A stretch of 64,000 bases of DNA. Source: Aquimarina aquimarini. GTDB lineage: Bacteria; Bacteroidota; Bacteroidia; Flavobacteriales; Flavobacteriaceae. Location of the stretch: contig NZ_OMKE01000035.1 of the NCBI RefSeq assembly GCF_900299535.1, positions 94,200 through 158,199 of the forward strand, read 5' to 3'. Each line of letters begins with the position of its first letter. Position 1 is the first letter of the stretch. A model generated the notes under the pieces. The model saw nothing but the letters and a program-made list of their open reading frames with translations, was not told the origin of the DNA and searched no databases. Of this stretch, positions 1 to 7,856 are shown piece by piece. Position numbers and translations under genes: made by a program.

Positions 1-579
1 TCTAGTACCAATACCAACATTACCAGCATTTGTAATTTTAAATCTTTCAACATTATTAGTCCCTATAGAAAAACTCTTATTAGCGATTGTTCCTAATATC
101 ATATTTCCATTAGAGTACATAGTATTTCCATCAAGATATAAACTTGATCCATTATCCTGAATTCTTAAACCTGCATTAGCAGGAGTAACCGATGGAAAAC
201 CTCCAGTGGTTGCTTTTCTATAGATATGAACAAGTCCGTTTGATGGTGTTCTAGTACCAATACCAATCTTGCCTCCTAAGTCATTTAAGATAATATCTCC
301 ACTATAAATACTATCCTTTTTGCTTCGTATAAAAAGGTTCCCATCAGGAGCCTGATGTTCTAATACAAAATGATTGTTATTATCTCCAGATGTTCTAATC
401 TTAAATTTATTTTCAAATTGAATTCCATTAGCAGCACCTAAACCACCTAAATGTAGTTTTGTTTCTGGGTTAATTGTTCCTATACCAACATTTCCATTTG
501 CTAATTCAGTAATCTGTGATTGTGCCTTCACTCCAAAAGTGATTCCAAATATTACTATGTATAATAGCCTTGTTTTCAT
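1..579 (-). CDS. VGIGT-repeat surface or tail-fibre-like protein, 5' end only
   Basis: The frame is open from an ATG at 579 to the window edge (193 codons, no stop), so the C-terminus is missing. The start MKTRLLYIVIFGITFGVKAQ is a signal peptide. The body contains repeated NVGIGT/KIGIGT motifs followed by TP-type turns (near residues 30, 105 and 188), which are typical of Bacteroidetes secreted proteins that resemble tail-fibre or peptidase_S74-bearing proteins. Whether a chaperone domain follows cannot be seen here. Its promoter would lie in 580-799, a gap with no other gene. The function is unknown, probably exported and repeat-built. Confidence 0.7.
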   Translation of the reverse strand, partial: MKTRLLYIVIFGITFGVKAQSQITELANGNVGIGTINPETKLHLGGLGAANGIQFENKFKIRTSGDNNNHFVLEHQAPDGNLFIRSKKDSIYSGDIILNDLGGKIGIGTRTPSNGLVHIYRKATTGGFPSVTPANAGLRIQDNGSSLYLDGNTMYSNGNMILGTIANKSFSIGTNNVERFKITNAGNVGIGTR

Positions 580-799
580 TACTATGTTTATTTTCTATTT
601 ATATAGATATATGTCTTCGATCTTAAAATTGTTACCTTATAATACTATAAATAATTACTAGTACTTGCCTTCATATTCACTTAGTTTCATTCTATTTCTT
701 GAATTTTAAGCACAAATTCATCGAATAACTTTTGTTCGTTTTGTTTTTCTTTTGATATTTCTGATATTTATAATAACATATTTTATCATTTACTAGCTA

Positions 800-1690
800 T
801 TATACCTTTATCTCTAGTTCTTTTTTCAGCAATCCTTTTCCTCCTGCCATTAAGCTTTTTATTTTTTTGTTTTCAATTAATAAATCCACAATTATTAAAC
901 TTGGTGATGGTTCTTTCATGTATTTACCTTGTTGAATATAAAAACGTTTTTTCTTATTTTTTAAAACATCAAATAAATAACATGCAAGTGGTCCCGCAGC
1001 CATTCCTGTTCCTGCTTCCTCTAATATACCATACCGTGGCGCAAACATTCTTGAGGTAGCATCTTTTTTTGAATCCTCTGTTTTATTAGAAAACACATAA
1101 TATCCTATCAGATCAAGTTCTTCGCTTATAGTATTTATTAGATTGAAATCGGGAGTTATATTCTTTAAAACTTCAATATCCTTTACTGGAATAATAACAA
1201 ATGAATTTCCTGTATTTACTAGTTTAATAGGTACATTGGATATGAGATCTGTTTTTTGTAATCCTAAAGATTCTAGAATTACATTTTCTTTGTGACTCAT
1301 ATCTAAATAACTAGGTGCTAACTGTTCCATAAAGGCTAGGTCACCTGTTAATTTTATTTTTCTTCTACCATCTATAGTTTCTTTTGAAGAATTATTACTC
1401 TGTACAGCTCCTATTTGTTGTAAATATGAAAATGTTGCTACAGTAGCATGCCCGCAGTGTGCTATTTGTTTGGTTGGCGTAAAGAAATCTAGCTTAAAAT
1501 CTTCTGTATTGGATTTTGAAACAAAGGCCGTTTCAGATAGCCCTACTTTTTTTGCAATGGCAAGTTTATTTTTAGCAGATAATTTATCCGCATTCAATAC
1601 TACTCCTGCAGGATTACCTCCTTTATCATTTTCTACAAAAGCACTTAGTATATGTACTGTAATTTTTTTTGAATCGTCCATGTTAATCAT
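800..1690 (-). CDS. PhzF-family isomerase/epimerase
   Basis: This 296-residue protein has the full length and motifs of the PhzF (diaminopimelate-epimerase-like) fold: GGNPAGVV near residue 24, GLSETAFV with the expected catalytic Glu53, and HCGHATVATF near residue 78. The late glycine loop appears as EEAGTGMAAGPLACYL where the family usually has a DPVTGSAHGPL-like sequence, so the second active-site loop is somewhat divergent. Family members isomerise small hydroxy or amino acids; the substrate here is unknown. No phenazine genes are nearby, so a phenazine role is unlikely. ATGs at 1690 and 1681 are both possible starts. The sigma-factor gene lies 57 bp upstream on the same strand, so the two may be cotranscribed. 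Confidence 0.88.
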   Translation of the reverse strand: MINMDDSKKITVHILSAFVENDKGGNPAGVVLNADKLSAKNKLAIAKKVGLSETAFVSKSNTEDFKLDFFTPTKQIAHCGHATVATFSYLQQIGAVQSNNSSKETIDGRRKIKLTGDLAFMEQLAPSYLDMSHKENVILESLGLQKTDLISNVPIKLVNTGNSFVIIPVKDIEVLKNITPDFNLINTISEELDLIGYYVFSNKTEDSKKDATSRMFAPRYGILEEAGTGMAAGPLACYLFDVLKNKKKRFYIQQGKYMKEPSPSLIIVDLLIENKKIKSLMAGGKGLLKKELEIKV

Positions 1691-1747
1691 TTTTTTGAAT
1701 TGTTATACCTAATGGACGTTTGGGGTAAAGAAAAGACGTAGCTTATT

Positions 1748-2278
1748 TTAATTATCTTCGAAGTCTATCAATTTTCCTGAGTTATCGGATTCTACATTTG
1801 GGCAATCCAAAATATTTTCTTTCAAAATTCTTCTTGCTTTTTGAACTCTTGATTTTGTTCCCGAATAAGATAATTTTAAATGTTCTGCCAGTTCTTTTTG
1901 AGAATAATTTTTAAAAGATGTTAGAACAATTACTTCCTTGTGTATTGAAGTAAGATTCTCTATTTTTTTAGCAATGCAATTACTTAGTTTTGAATACTCA
2001 AAATTATCACTTTCTACCTCTGGAATATCTAAATCATCTATAGGTAGGTTTTTTATTTTTACTTTTCTGAAATGATCAAAAATTGTATTCCTAGTAATTT
2101 GATATACCCAGGAAGTAAGCTTAGAGCTATGTTGTAATTGATGGATTTTAGTTTGAATTTTTAAAAAAACCTCTTGATGAATATCTTTTGTTATTTGTTC
2201 ATCTTTTATTTTTTCTAAAATAAATCGATAAATTTCTTCATGTAAGTCAACCCAAATAGTATTGATTTCATTTTTCAT
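1748..2278 (-). CDS. SigZ-like ECF RNA polymerase sigma factor
   Basis: This 176-residue protein has an ECF sigma layout. Region 2 spans about residues 10-75 (DIHQEVFLKI, then KLTSWVYQITRNTIFDHFR, the core-binding and -10 recognition helix). Region 4 spans about residues 110-160 (YSQKELAEHLKLSYSGTKSRVQ, a helix-turn-helix for the -35 region). The length and sequence style resemble the SigZ subgroup. No anti-sigma gene is adjacent, which is usual for SigZ-like factors; the next gene downstream is the PhzF protein, which could be its cotranscribed target. The stop is 57 bp from the start of that gene. Confidence 0.87.
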   Translation of the reverse strand: MKNEINTIWVDLHEEIYRFILEKIKDEQITKDIHQEVFLKIQTKIHQLQHSSKLTSWVYQITRNTIFDHFRKVKIKNLPIDDLDIPEVESDNFEYSKLSNCIAKKIENLTSIHKEVIVLTSFKNYSQKELAEHLKLSYSGTKSRVQKARRILKENILDCPNVESDNSGKLIDFEDN

Positions 2279-2398
2279 CTTTTTTTAGCGTCTATAAAAT
2301 GTAACATGATTAAATATACTATCTTTTTTTGTTTAATCCGCGATCAAAATTTTGTAGAATACCTCTTAATATTCTCACACCAAAATCGGTCTTTATTC

Positions 2399-3625
2399 TT
2401 ATGTTATACCAATAATATACTCTTCTGGTTTCTTTTTTCTATATCGTAAAACTTTGACAGGAAGAGGAGTTGGATTATCACTTGTCAATGTAGCATTATA
2501 CGTATGGCCATTTACCACATATTTATAAATATGAATATACTCTACACTCCTTGTCATAACTTGTTTACTGAAAGTTTGCTCAAAAGATTTTACTGTTGAT
2601 TCCCCTACTAATGTTCTGTTGAATATTGCTTTTATTCTTGGCCAACGTTTCTTCACCTTGATACGACGCAATTCTTCATATGCCTCCCTTTTCTGTTTCC
2701 GTTCCCATTGAACTGCTCTTGTCTGCACCTCATCACCTTCTCCTGTAAGTTTTATAAGTGTAATTTCTGCATGCTCAGCTATTGCACTCATATAGCTTTC
2801 TATAGTAGCGTTTTGATGTGTAATTTTGATCATCTTTTTTACTAGAGGGATCGCTTTTTGATCACCTCTAGTACCAATAATAGTTAGTGCGGTTTTAACT
2901 ACTTTTTCTAAGGGATGGTCTAACAGTTTGTATAAAAAATTCTGTGCACGAGTATCTCCTTCCTTTAATCTTTTATGTAGCCATCGGTACAATGCATTTT
3001 CTACAAATGGATTATCGGCCGATAACATATCAAATGCATGTTGATAAAGATCATCATCATTATACATGGGTGATTTTCTATCTACTTCATAAATAACCCA
3101 TTTCTCATTGGGTGCAAAACATTTATTTATCGTATTGTTTGACTCATAAAGTAAGGTTCCATCTTGTGTCCAATATCGATCCCTACTATTTAATCGATCA
3201 TACTCTCTAATTAATACCCCTTGAGGATTGTATTTACGAAAAAAATAATCCCCAGCATGCTCATTATTTCTTGAATAGCTTGATAAGGTTCCTGATTCAT
3301 ACCACTTGAACTTCTCTTTTATCGCTTCGTCTTCTTCATAATACCCATCTTTGGCTAATTGACCATTTGTATGAATCTGCACACACCTTCCGTTTCGAAC
3401 GCCACCTCTCATTGTATCTTCACTTATTAATCCTCTAAATTCAGACCATGCAACTCCATTAAATGGCTTTTCATTATAATAATATGATCCTTCATCCAAA
3501 ATATATGGATCTTGCACATACTCTAAATCATTATAGCTAACACGAGGTTTTTCAGTAAAAAAAGGAATTCTTATTTTTTCTTTTTTCTGTAAACTCATTG
3601 CTTTTCTTCTTTTTAAACAATTCAT
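2399..3625 (-). CDS. Unknown protein with MORN-like N-terminus and HEAT-like middle
   Basis: I do not recognise this 408-residue protein as a named family. Residues about 45-165 contain repeated aromatic-glycine strands (YYNEKPFNGVAW, HTNGQLAKDGYY, WYESGTLSSY, NPQGVLIREYD) like the MORN-variant repeats of YwqK-type proteins. Residues about 185-300 are helical with a HEAT-like pattern (DHPLEKVVKTALTIIG, then GDQKAIPLVKKMI). The C-terminus is basic with beta strands. It lacks a signal peptide and is probably cytoplasmic. An internal ATG at 3598 (MSLQKK) is an equally plausible start. About 120 bp separate it from the sigma-factor gene downstream. Confidence 0.6.
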   Translation of the reverse strand: MNCLKRRKAMSLQKKEKIRIPFFTEKPRVSYNDLEYVQDPYILDEGSYYYNEKPFNGVAWSEFRGLISEDTMRGGVRNGRCVQIHTNGQLAKDGYYEEDEAIKEKFKWYESGTLSSYSRNNEHAGDYFFRKYNPQGVLIREYDRLNSRDRYWTQDGTLLYESNNTINKCFAPNEKWVIYEVDRKSPMYNDDDLYQHAFDMLSADNPFVENALYRWLHKRLKEGDTRAQNFLYKLLDHPLEKVVKTALTIIGTRGDQKAIPLVKKMIKITHQNATIESYMSAIAEHAEITLIKLTGEGDEVQTRAVQWERKQKREAYEELRRIKVKKRWPRIKAIFNRTLVGESTVKSFEQTFSKQVMTRSVEYIHIYKYVVNGHTYNATLTSDNPTPLPVKVLRYRKKKPEEYIIGIT

Positions 3626-3954
3626 GGATTATACCATTTTCACCTTATTGATATACAAACCTAATTGATTTCTTATTAAGTAAGAATTATTCACAATAAG
3701 GATTGAAACCTTTATCTTTTTTCGATGTATTTATCTATTAAAAAACAATTTACTTCTGCTTATAGGAACTTATCGAGTTGTCTTTCTTTAATCATTTCTA
3801 ATTACATTATCATTTTCTATTTATCTTTATAGAAACACCATTCATCGGAAGTAATACGCATTTCGCCGAGAGAACAATTATTTCCTGCAATAAAAAGAAC
3901 ATCTTTATTGTTGCTGGAAAATAATTTTTAACTTAACTTAAAACACTAAAAACA
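3626..3954. promoter_or_regulatory. Divergent intergenic region upstream of the H-NOX phosphorelay
   Basis: This 329-bp AT-rich gap separates two divergently transcribed units, so it must contain promoters for both. No coding frame of note is present. A CG-rich patch at 3843-3868 contains TTTCGCCG (reverse complement CGGCGAAA), which resembles motifs upstream of the two GT2 genes at 40230 and 57451. I cannot assign a -7/-33 pair with confidence. Confidence 0.4.
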
Positions 3955-4362
3955 ATGAGTTTAACTTTTTTATTAATTGATGATGATGAAGTAGAACGAT
4001 TAAAATTCGCACGAGTACTGCAAAAAAACGGCTATACACACAAACTGATAGAAGCAAAAAACGGAGAAGAGGCTTTACAACACTTAGAAAACAAAGAACA
4101 GCTACCTGATTTGATTTTATTAGACCTTAACATGCCAAAGATGAATGGTCTCGAATTTCTAAAAATCTTAAAATCTGATGCTGCTCTTAAATATATTCCA
4201 GCAGTTATTCTAAGTACATCTAATAATCATAGTGATCTAAAGGGCTGTTACGAAATAGGAATTACAGGATACATTGTAAAACCATTGAAATATCAGGATT
4301 ATGAATATAAAATAAAATGTCTGGTAGAGTATTGGAGTATCAATGATCTTGTGCAATTATAA
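3955..4362 (+). CDS. CheY-like single-domain response regulator
   Basis: This 135-residue stand-alone receiver has the acidic pair in LLIDDDEVE, the phospho-acceptor Asp in LILLDLNMPKMNG (about residue 59), the switch Ser/Thr in VILSTSN, and the conserved Lys in GYIVKPLK. There is no output domain, so it works by protein contact or as a phosphate branch of the relay. It resembles the Rcp1-type receivers that often partner PAS-containing kinases. The H-NOX gene starts 21 bp after its stop. It is probably a phosphorylation target of the kinase encoded at 4922. Confidence 0.92.
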   Translation: MSLTFLLIDDDEVERLKFARVLQKNGYTHKLIEAKNGEEALQHLENKEQLPDLILLDLNMPKMNGLEFLKILKSDAALKYIPAVILSTSNNHSDLKGCYEIGITGYIVKPLKYQDYEYKIKCLVEYWSINDLVQL

Positions 4363-4383
4363 TTTTTTAAGTATCGACGTATT

Positions 4384-4929
4384 ATGAAAGGTATTGTATT
4401 TACAGAGTTTTTAGAATTGGTAGAAGATAAATTTGGATTGGATGTAGTTGATAAAATCATACAACAATCCAATCTCCCATCACAAGGAGTATATACAGCA
4501 ATAGGCACCTATAACTTTTCTGAAATGTTAAGTTTATTGAATCATCTAAGTGAGCATACACAATTGAGTATTGATGACCTTCTTTTGGTCTATGCTGAAC
4601 ATTTTTTTAGTGTATTGGTGACTAGTTATTCTGGGTTAATAAATATGTATTCTGATCCTATCGAGTTATTATCCTCTATAGAAAATCATATTCATGTAGA
4701 GGTAAAAAAAATATATCCAGATGCAGAGCTACCCACCTTTGAAATACAAGAAAAAACAACATCCAAACTCGTCATGATATACAAATCAAGTAGAGCAATG
4801 TATAGCTTTGGACTAGGATTAATGCGTAAAACTTTTGAGCATTTTGATGCTACTGCAAATATAACCATGGAGAAACTAATGTCAGACGGAACAGAAGTAA
4901 AATTTAGTATCGTTAAAACAAATGGGTAA
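4384..4929 (+). CDS. H-NOX (haem nitric oxide/oxygen binding) sensor protein
   Basis: This 181-residue stand-alone H-NOX domain starts with the family signature MKGIVFTEFLELVEDKFG. The YxSxR motif that contacts the haem propionates is YKSSR (Tyr133, Ser135, Arg137). The proximal haem ligand is expected in NHIHVEVKKIYPDAELP; by spacing to the LP turn His104 fits best, with His102 as the alternative. In characterised bacteria such proteins bind NO and inhibit a neighbouring histidine kinase. The kinase gene starts at 4922 and overlaps this gene by 8 bp, so the pair is translationally coupled. Whether it selects NO over O2 depends on distal-pocket residues I cannot place reliably. Confidence 0.92.
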   Translation: MKGIVFTEFLELVEDKFGLDVVDKIIQQSNLPSQGVYTAIGTYNFSEMLSLLNHLSEHTQLSIDDLLLVYAEHFFSVLVTSYSGLINMYSDPIELLSSIENHIHVEVKKIYPDAELPTFEIQEKTTSKLVMIYKSSRAMYSFGLGLMRKTFEHFDATANITMEKLMSDGTEVKFSIVKTNG

Positions 4930-6514
4930 TGACGAAATACATATTTTAAAAAGGGCTTTACAGAGAGAAAAATCGGCACGTAAACAGGCTGAAAAAATTC
5001 TTGAACAAAAATCAGGAGAACTCTACGATATTACTCAAAAACTAAAAAAGGCTAACAAAAAATTAAAAGATCAGGTAGGGAAAAAAGAATCTGAACTACA
5101 AGGAGTATTTGACAACTTGGTCGATGCATATGTACTTATGGATATATCTGGTAATGTTCTAGAAATGAATGATACTGCAAAACAGCTTTTTGGGTATGAT
5201 ATCGCACAAGAAAAACTCAATGTGGTAGGGCTTATCTATAAAGATGATTATCGCTATGCTATGGAATCATTTCAAGAATTGATTACAAAAGGTTCTTTTT
5301 CTGATTATCAAGCCAGAGTATATACTAAAAAAATTGGGGTAAGAACTGTACACATTAATGCCAGCCTTATCAGAGATAAAAACAAAAAACCAATAGGTGC
5401 TCAAGGAATTGTTACAGATATCACAGAGAAAATTGAGCAAAAACAAATATTCGAAGAGCAAAAAAAACAATTATCTATTATAGTAGAAAACTCTTCGTTG
5501 GGGATTGTATTAGCTCAATTTGGTAAAATACTTCAAACTAATAAAGCTTTTCAAGATTTATTAGGATATACTAAAGAAGAGTTACAACAAAAAGAGGTTA
5601 AGGATATTTCTGTAAAAGATGAATATGTGTCTGTTGCTGATGATCTCGAAAAAGTGTATACAGGGCAGATCGATAACTTATCTATAAACAAAAGGTATAA
5701 AAAAAGAGATGGCACTTCTTTTTGGGCAAAAACTAATATTTCTGCTGTACGAGATCATAACGGAAACATCAAATACCAAGTAGCTCTTATCGAAGATATT
5801 ACCGAACATCTAGAATCTGAAAAACAACGTGATTTATTGGTGAAAAAATTAGAACGTAGTAATAATGACCTCAATGATTATGCACATATTGTATCTCATG
5901 ATCTAAAATCTCCTTTGCGTAGTATGAATGCACTTATCACATGGTTAAAAGAAGATTATGAAGACACTCTTGATGATGATGCTCATAAATCGCTAGATAT
6001 GCTACTAAAAAAAGTAGATAAAATGGATCACCTAATCAACGGGATTCTAAAATACTCTAGTATTGACAAACAGGAACATCCTAATAAAAATATTGCGCTC
6101 AACGATATTCTGACTGATATAATAGATGTTATTCATATTCCTAATCATATCTCTATATCTATCCCTCAAAACTTACCTATTATCAAAGGAGATAAGTTTA
6201 GACTACAACAGCTATTTCAGAACCTAATCAGTAATGCTATAAAATATAACAATAAAGAAAAAGGAACTGTAAAAGTCTCTTGCAAAGATCAAGAGGATTT
6301 CTGGGAATTTGCCATTTCTGATAATGGACAAGGTATTCCTAAAAAATATCATGATAAGATATTTCAGATATTTCAAACATTAGATGATAAAAAAGAATCT
6401 ACTGGAGTGGGGCTATCAATAGTAAAAAAAATTATTGATCTATATAATGGTTATATATGGATTGAATCGCAAGAAGGAATTGGAACTACTTTTTATTTTA
6501 CTTTAAAAAAATAA
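4922..6514 (+). CDS. H-NOX-associated PAS-PAS sensor histidine kinase
   Basis: This 530-residue soluble kinase has no transmembrane segment. Residues 1-60 form a charged coiled coil, PAS 1 lies at about 61-170, PAS 2 at about 182-296, HisKA at about 312-380 with His326 in IVSHDLKSPLRSM, and the ATPase domain at about 420-530 with N-box QNLISNAIKYN, G1 DNGQGI and G2 TGVGLSI. All catalytic motifs are intact. The coiled coil plus cytosolic PAS arrangement suits control by a docked H-NOX protein. The gene overlaps the H-NOX gene by 8 bp, and the HPt gene begins 3 bp after its stop, suggesting a His-Asp-His-Asp relay. Confidence 0.93.
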   Translation: MGNDEIHILKRALQREKSARKQAEKILEQKSGELYDITQKLKKANKKLKDQVGKKESELQGVFDNLVDAYVLMDISGNVLEMNDTAKQLFGYDIAQEKLNVVGLIYKDDYRYAMESFQELITKGSFSDYQARVYTKKIGVRTVHINASLIRDKNKKPIGAQGIVTDITEKIEQKQIFEEQKKQLSIIVENSSLGIVLAQFGKILQTNKAFQDLLGYTKEELQQKEVKDISVKDEYVSVADDLEKVYTGQIDNLSINKRYKKRDGTSFWAKTNISAVRDHNGNIKYQVALIEDITEHLESEKQRDLLVKKLERSNNDLNDYAHIVSHDLKSPLRSMNALITWLKEDYEDTLDDDAHKSLDMLLKKVDKMDHLINGILKYSSIDKQEHPNKNIALNDILTDIIDVIHIPNHISISIPQNLPIIKGDKFRLQQLFQNLISNAIKYNNKEKGTVKVSCKDQEDFWEFAISDNGQGIPKKYHDKIFQIFQTLDDKKESTGVGLSIVKKIIDLYNGYIWIESQEGIGTTFYFTLKK

Positions 6515-6517
6515 CCT

Positions 6518-6838
6518 ATGAACGAGACCCCTAACCTTATTTACATCAAAGAACTTTCTGCTGGCTCTCAAGAGTTTGAACAAAAGCTGATTGCTATTGT
6601 AAAACGAGAATTCCCAGAAGAAAAGAATGAGTTTTTTACTAACTATGCCTCAAAAGCATACTTAATGGCAGCAGAAAATGTGCACAAACTGAAACATAAA
6701 ATAGGAATGCTAGGTTTTGAATCAGGCTATCAGATCACTATAGATTTTGAAGAAGGTTTAAAAAAGAATGATACTTCGTTATATTCAAAATTTATAGTAA
6801 TTTTAGATACCATAGAACATTTTCTTAAAACGCTTTAA
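6518..6838 (+). CDS. HPt phosphotransfer protein
   Basis: This small, mainly helical 106-residue protein contains NVHKLKHKIGMLGFE, which matches the HPt consensus H-x-L-K-(G/H); His56 is the likely phospho-accepting residue. The usual Gly after LK is a His here, a mild deviation. It probably passes phosphate between the kinase at 4922 and the receivers encoded at 3955 and 6852. It lies 3 bp after the kinase gene and 13 bp before the LytTR gene. Confidence 0.85.
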   Translation: MNETPNLIYIKELSAGSQEFEQKLIAIVKREFPEEKNEFFTNYASKAYLMAAENVHKLKHKIGMLGFESGYQITIDFEEGLKKNDTSLYSKFIVILDTIEHFLKTL

Positions 6839-6851
6839 AAAACCAACTTAT

Positions 6852-7571
6852 ATGAACTGCATAATTATAGATGATGAAGAGACTTCTAGGTTTATTATAA
6901 AACAACTATGCTCACAAGTAGAGGAGCTAAATGTAAGTCAGGATTTTCCTAATGCAATTCAGGCTATCAAGTTCTTAAACAAAGAAGCTATAGATCTTAT
7001 ATTTCTAGATATTCACATGCCTGATTTTACAGGGTTTGATTTTATAGATACCTTAAAAAATCCACCACAGGTAATCCTAACTACTTCTGATAAAAAATTT
7101 GCTCTTGAAGCTTTTGAATATGATTGTATTGTAGATTATTTGGTAAAACCTATTACTTTGCCTCGGTTTCTAAAAGCAATTCAGAAAGTAGAAAGTACTC
7201 CAAAAACCACACCTGTAATAGAAAAGGCTGCTGAAACCACCACTACAAATCAAACCGAAAAAAACGAACTCTATATAAATATCGATCGTAGATTGATTAA
7301 AATAAATATCCCCACAATCAATCTGGTAGAAGCCAAAGGGGATTATGTTTTAATCAAAACAGAAAAACAGAATTATACGGTACATTCTACCTTAAAAAAA
7401 GTAGAAGAAAAACTACCCGATGATCTTTTTCTAAAAGTACATCGCTCTTACATAATAAACATCAAAAAAATTATTGATATAGAGGATAACAGCGTTCTTA
7501 TTGCAAAAGATGTGGTTCCTGTAAGTCGCTCTAATCGCCCTGAATTAATGAGACGATTAAACTTACTGTAA
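6852..7571 (+). CDS. LytTR-family response regulator
   Basis: This 239-residue protein has an N-terminal receiver (IIIDDEE acidic pair, phospho-Asp53 in LIFLDIHMPDFTG, LTTSDK, Lys in DYLVKPI) and a Thr/Lys-rich linker at about 115-145. The C-terminal LytTR DNA-binding domain covers about 148-239, with VEAKGDYVLIKTE and FLKVHRSYIINIKKI as diagnostic strands. It is the transcriptional output of the H-NOX relay. LytTR regulators in this phylum often control surface polysaccharide and secretion genes, and this window has many; any link to those genes is inference. It is the last gene of the operon. Confidence 0.93.
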   Translation: MNCIIIDDEETSRFIIKQLCSQVEELNVSQDFPNAIQAIKFLNKEAIDLIFLDIHMPDFTGFDFIDTLKNPPQVILTTSDKKFALEAFEYDCIVDYLVKPITLPRFLKAIQKVESTPKTTPVIEKAAETTTTNQTEKNELYINIDRRLIKINIPTINLVEAKGDYVLIKTEKQNYTVHSTLKKVEEKLPDDLFLKVHRSYIINIKKIIDIEDNSVLIAKDVVPVSRSNRPELMRRLNLL

Positions 7572-7856
7572 CCATCTTAAAACCAAAACATATAATATAA
7601 TCAACATAATTTTTTAAATAAAACTGTGTTGAAAAACTTCTTACACCTATCTAAATTATTAGGTATTTCATTTTTTTGATTTCACCTAAATATATTGTAC
7701 ACCAAATTTTAAACCCCAATAAAATATTATCTTATAACTTATTCAACCTCCTACACAATCAACTCATCTACAACAAACTACAGCTTATCGAATTATCTTC
7801 TCAAAAAAGCAGGTATCCATTAGTTTTGACTATCAGAACACTAAACCCATACCGCA

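Noticed and set aside
800..1690. Phenazine biosynthesis cluster
   Set aside because: Only a PhzF-family gene is present; the other phz genes are absent and the family has many unrelated roles.
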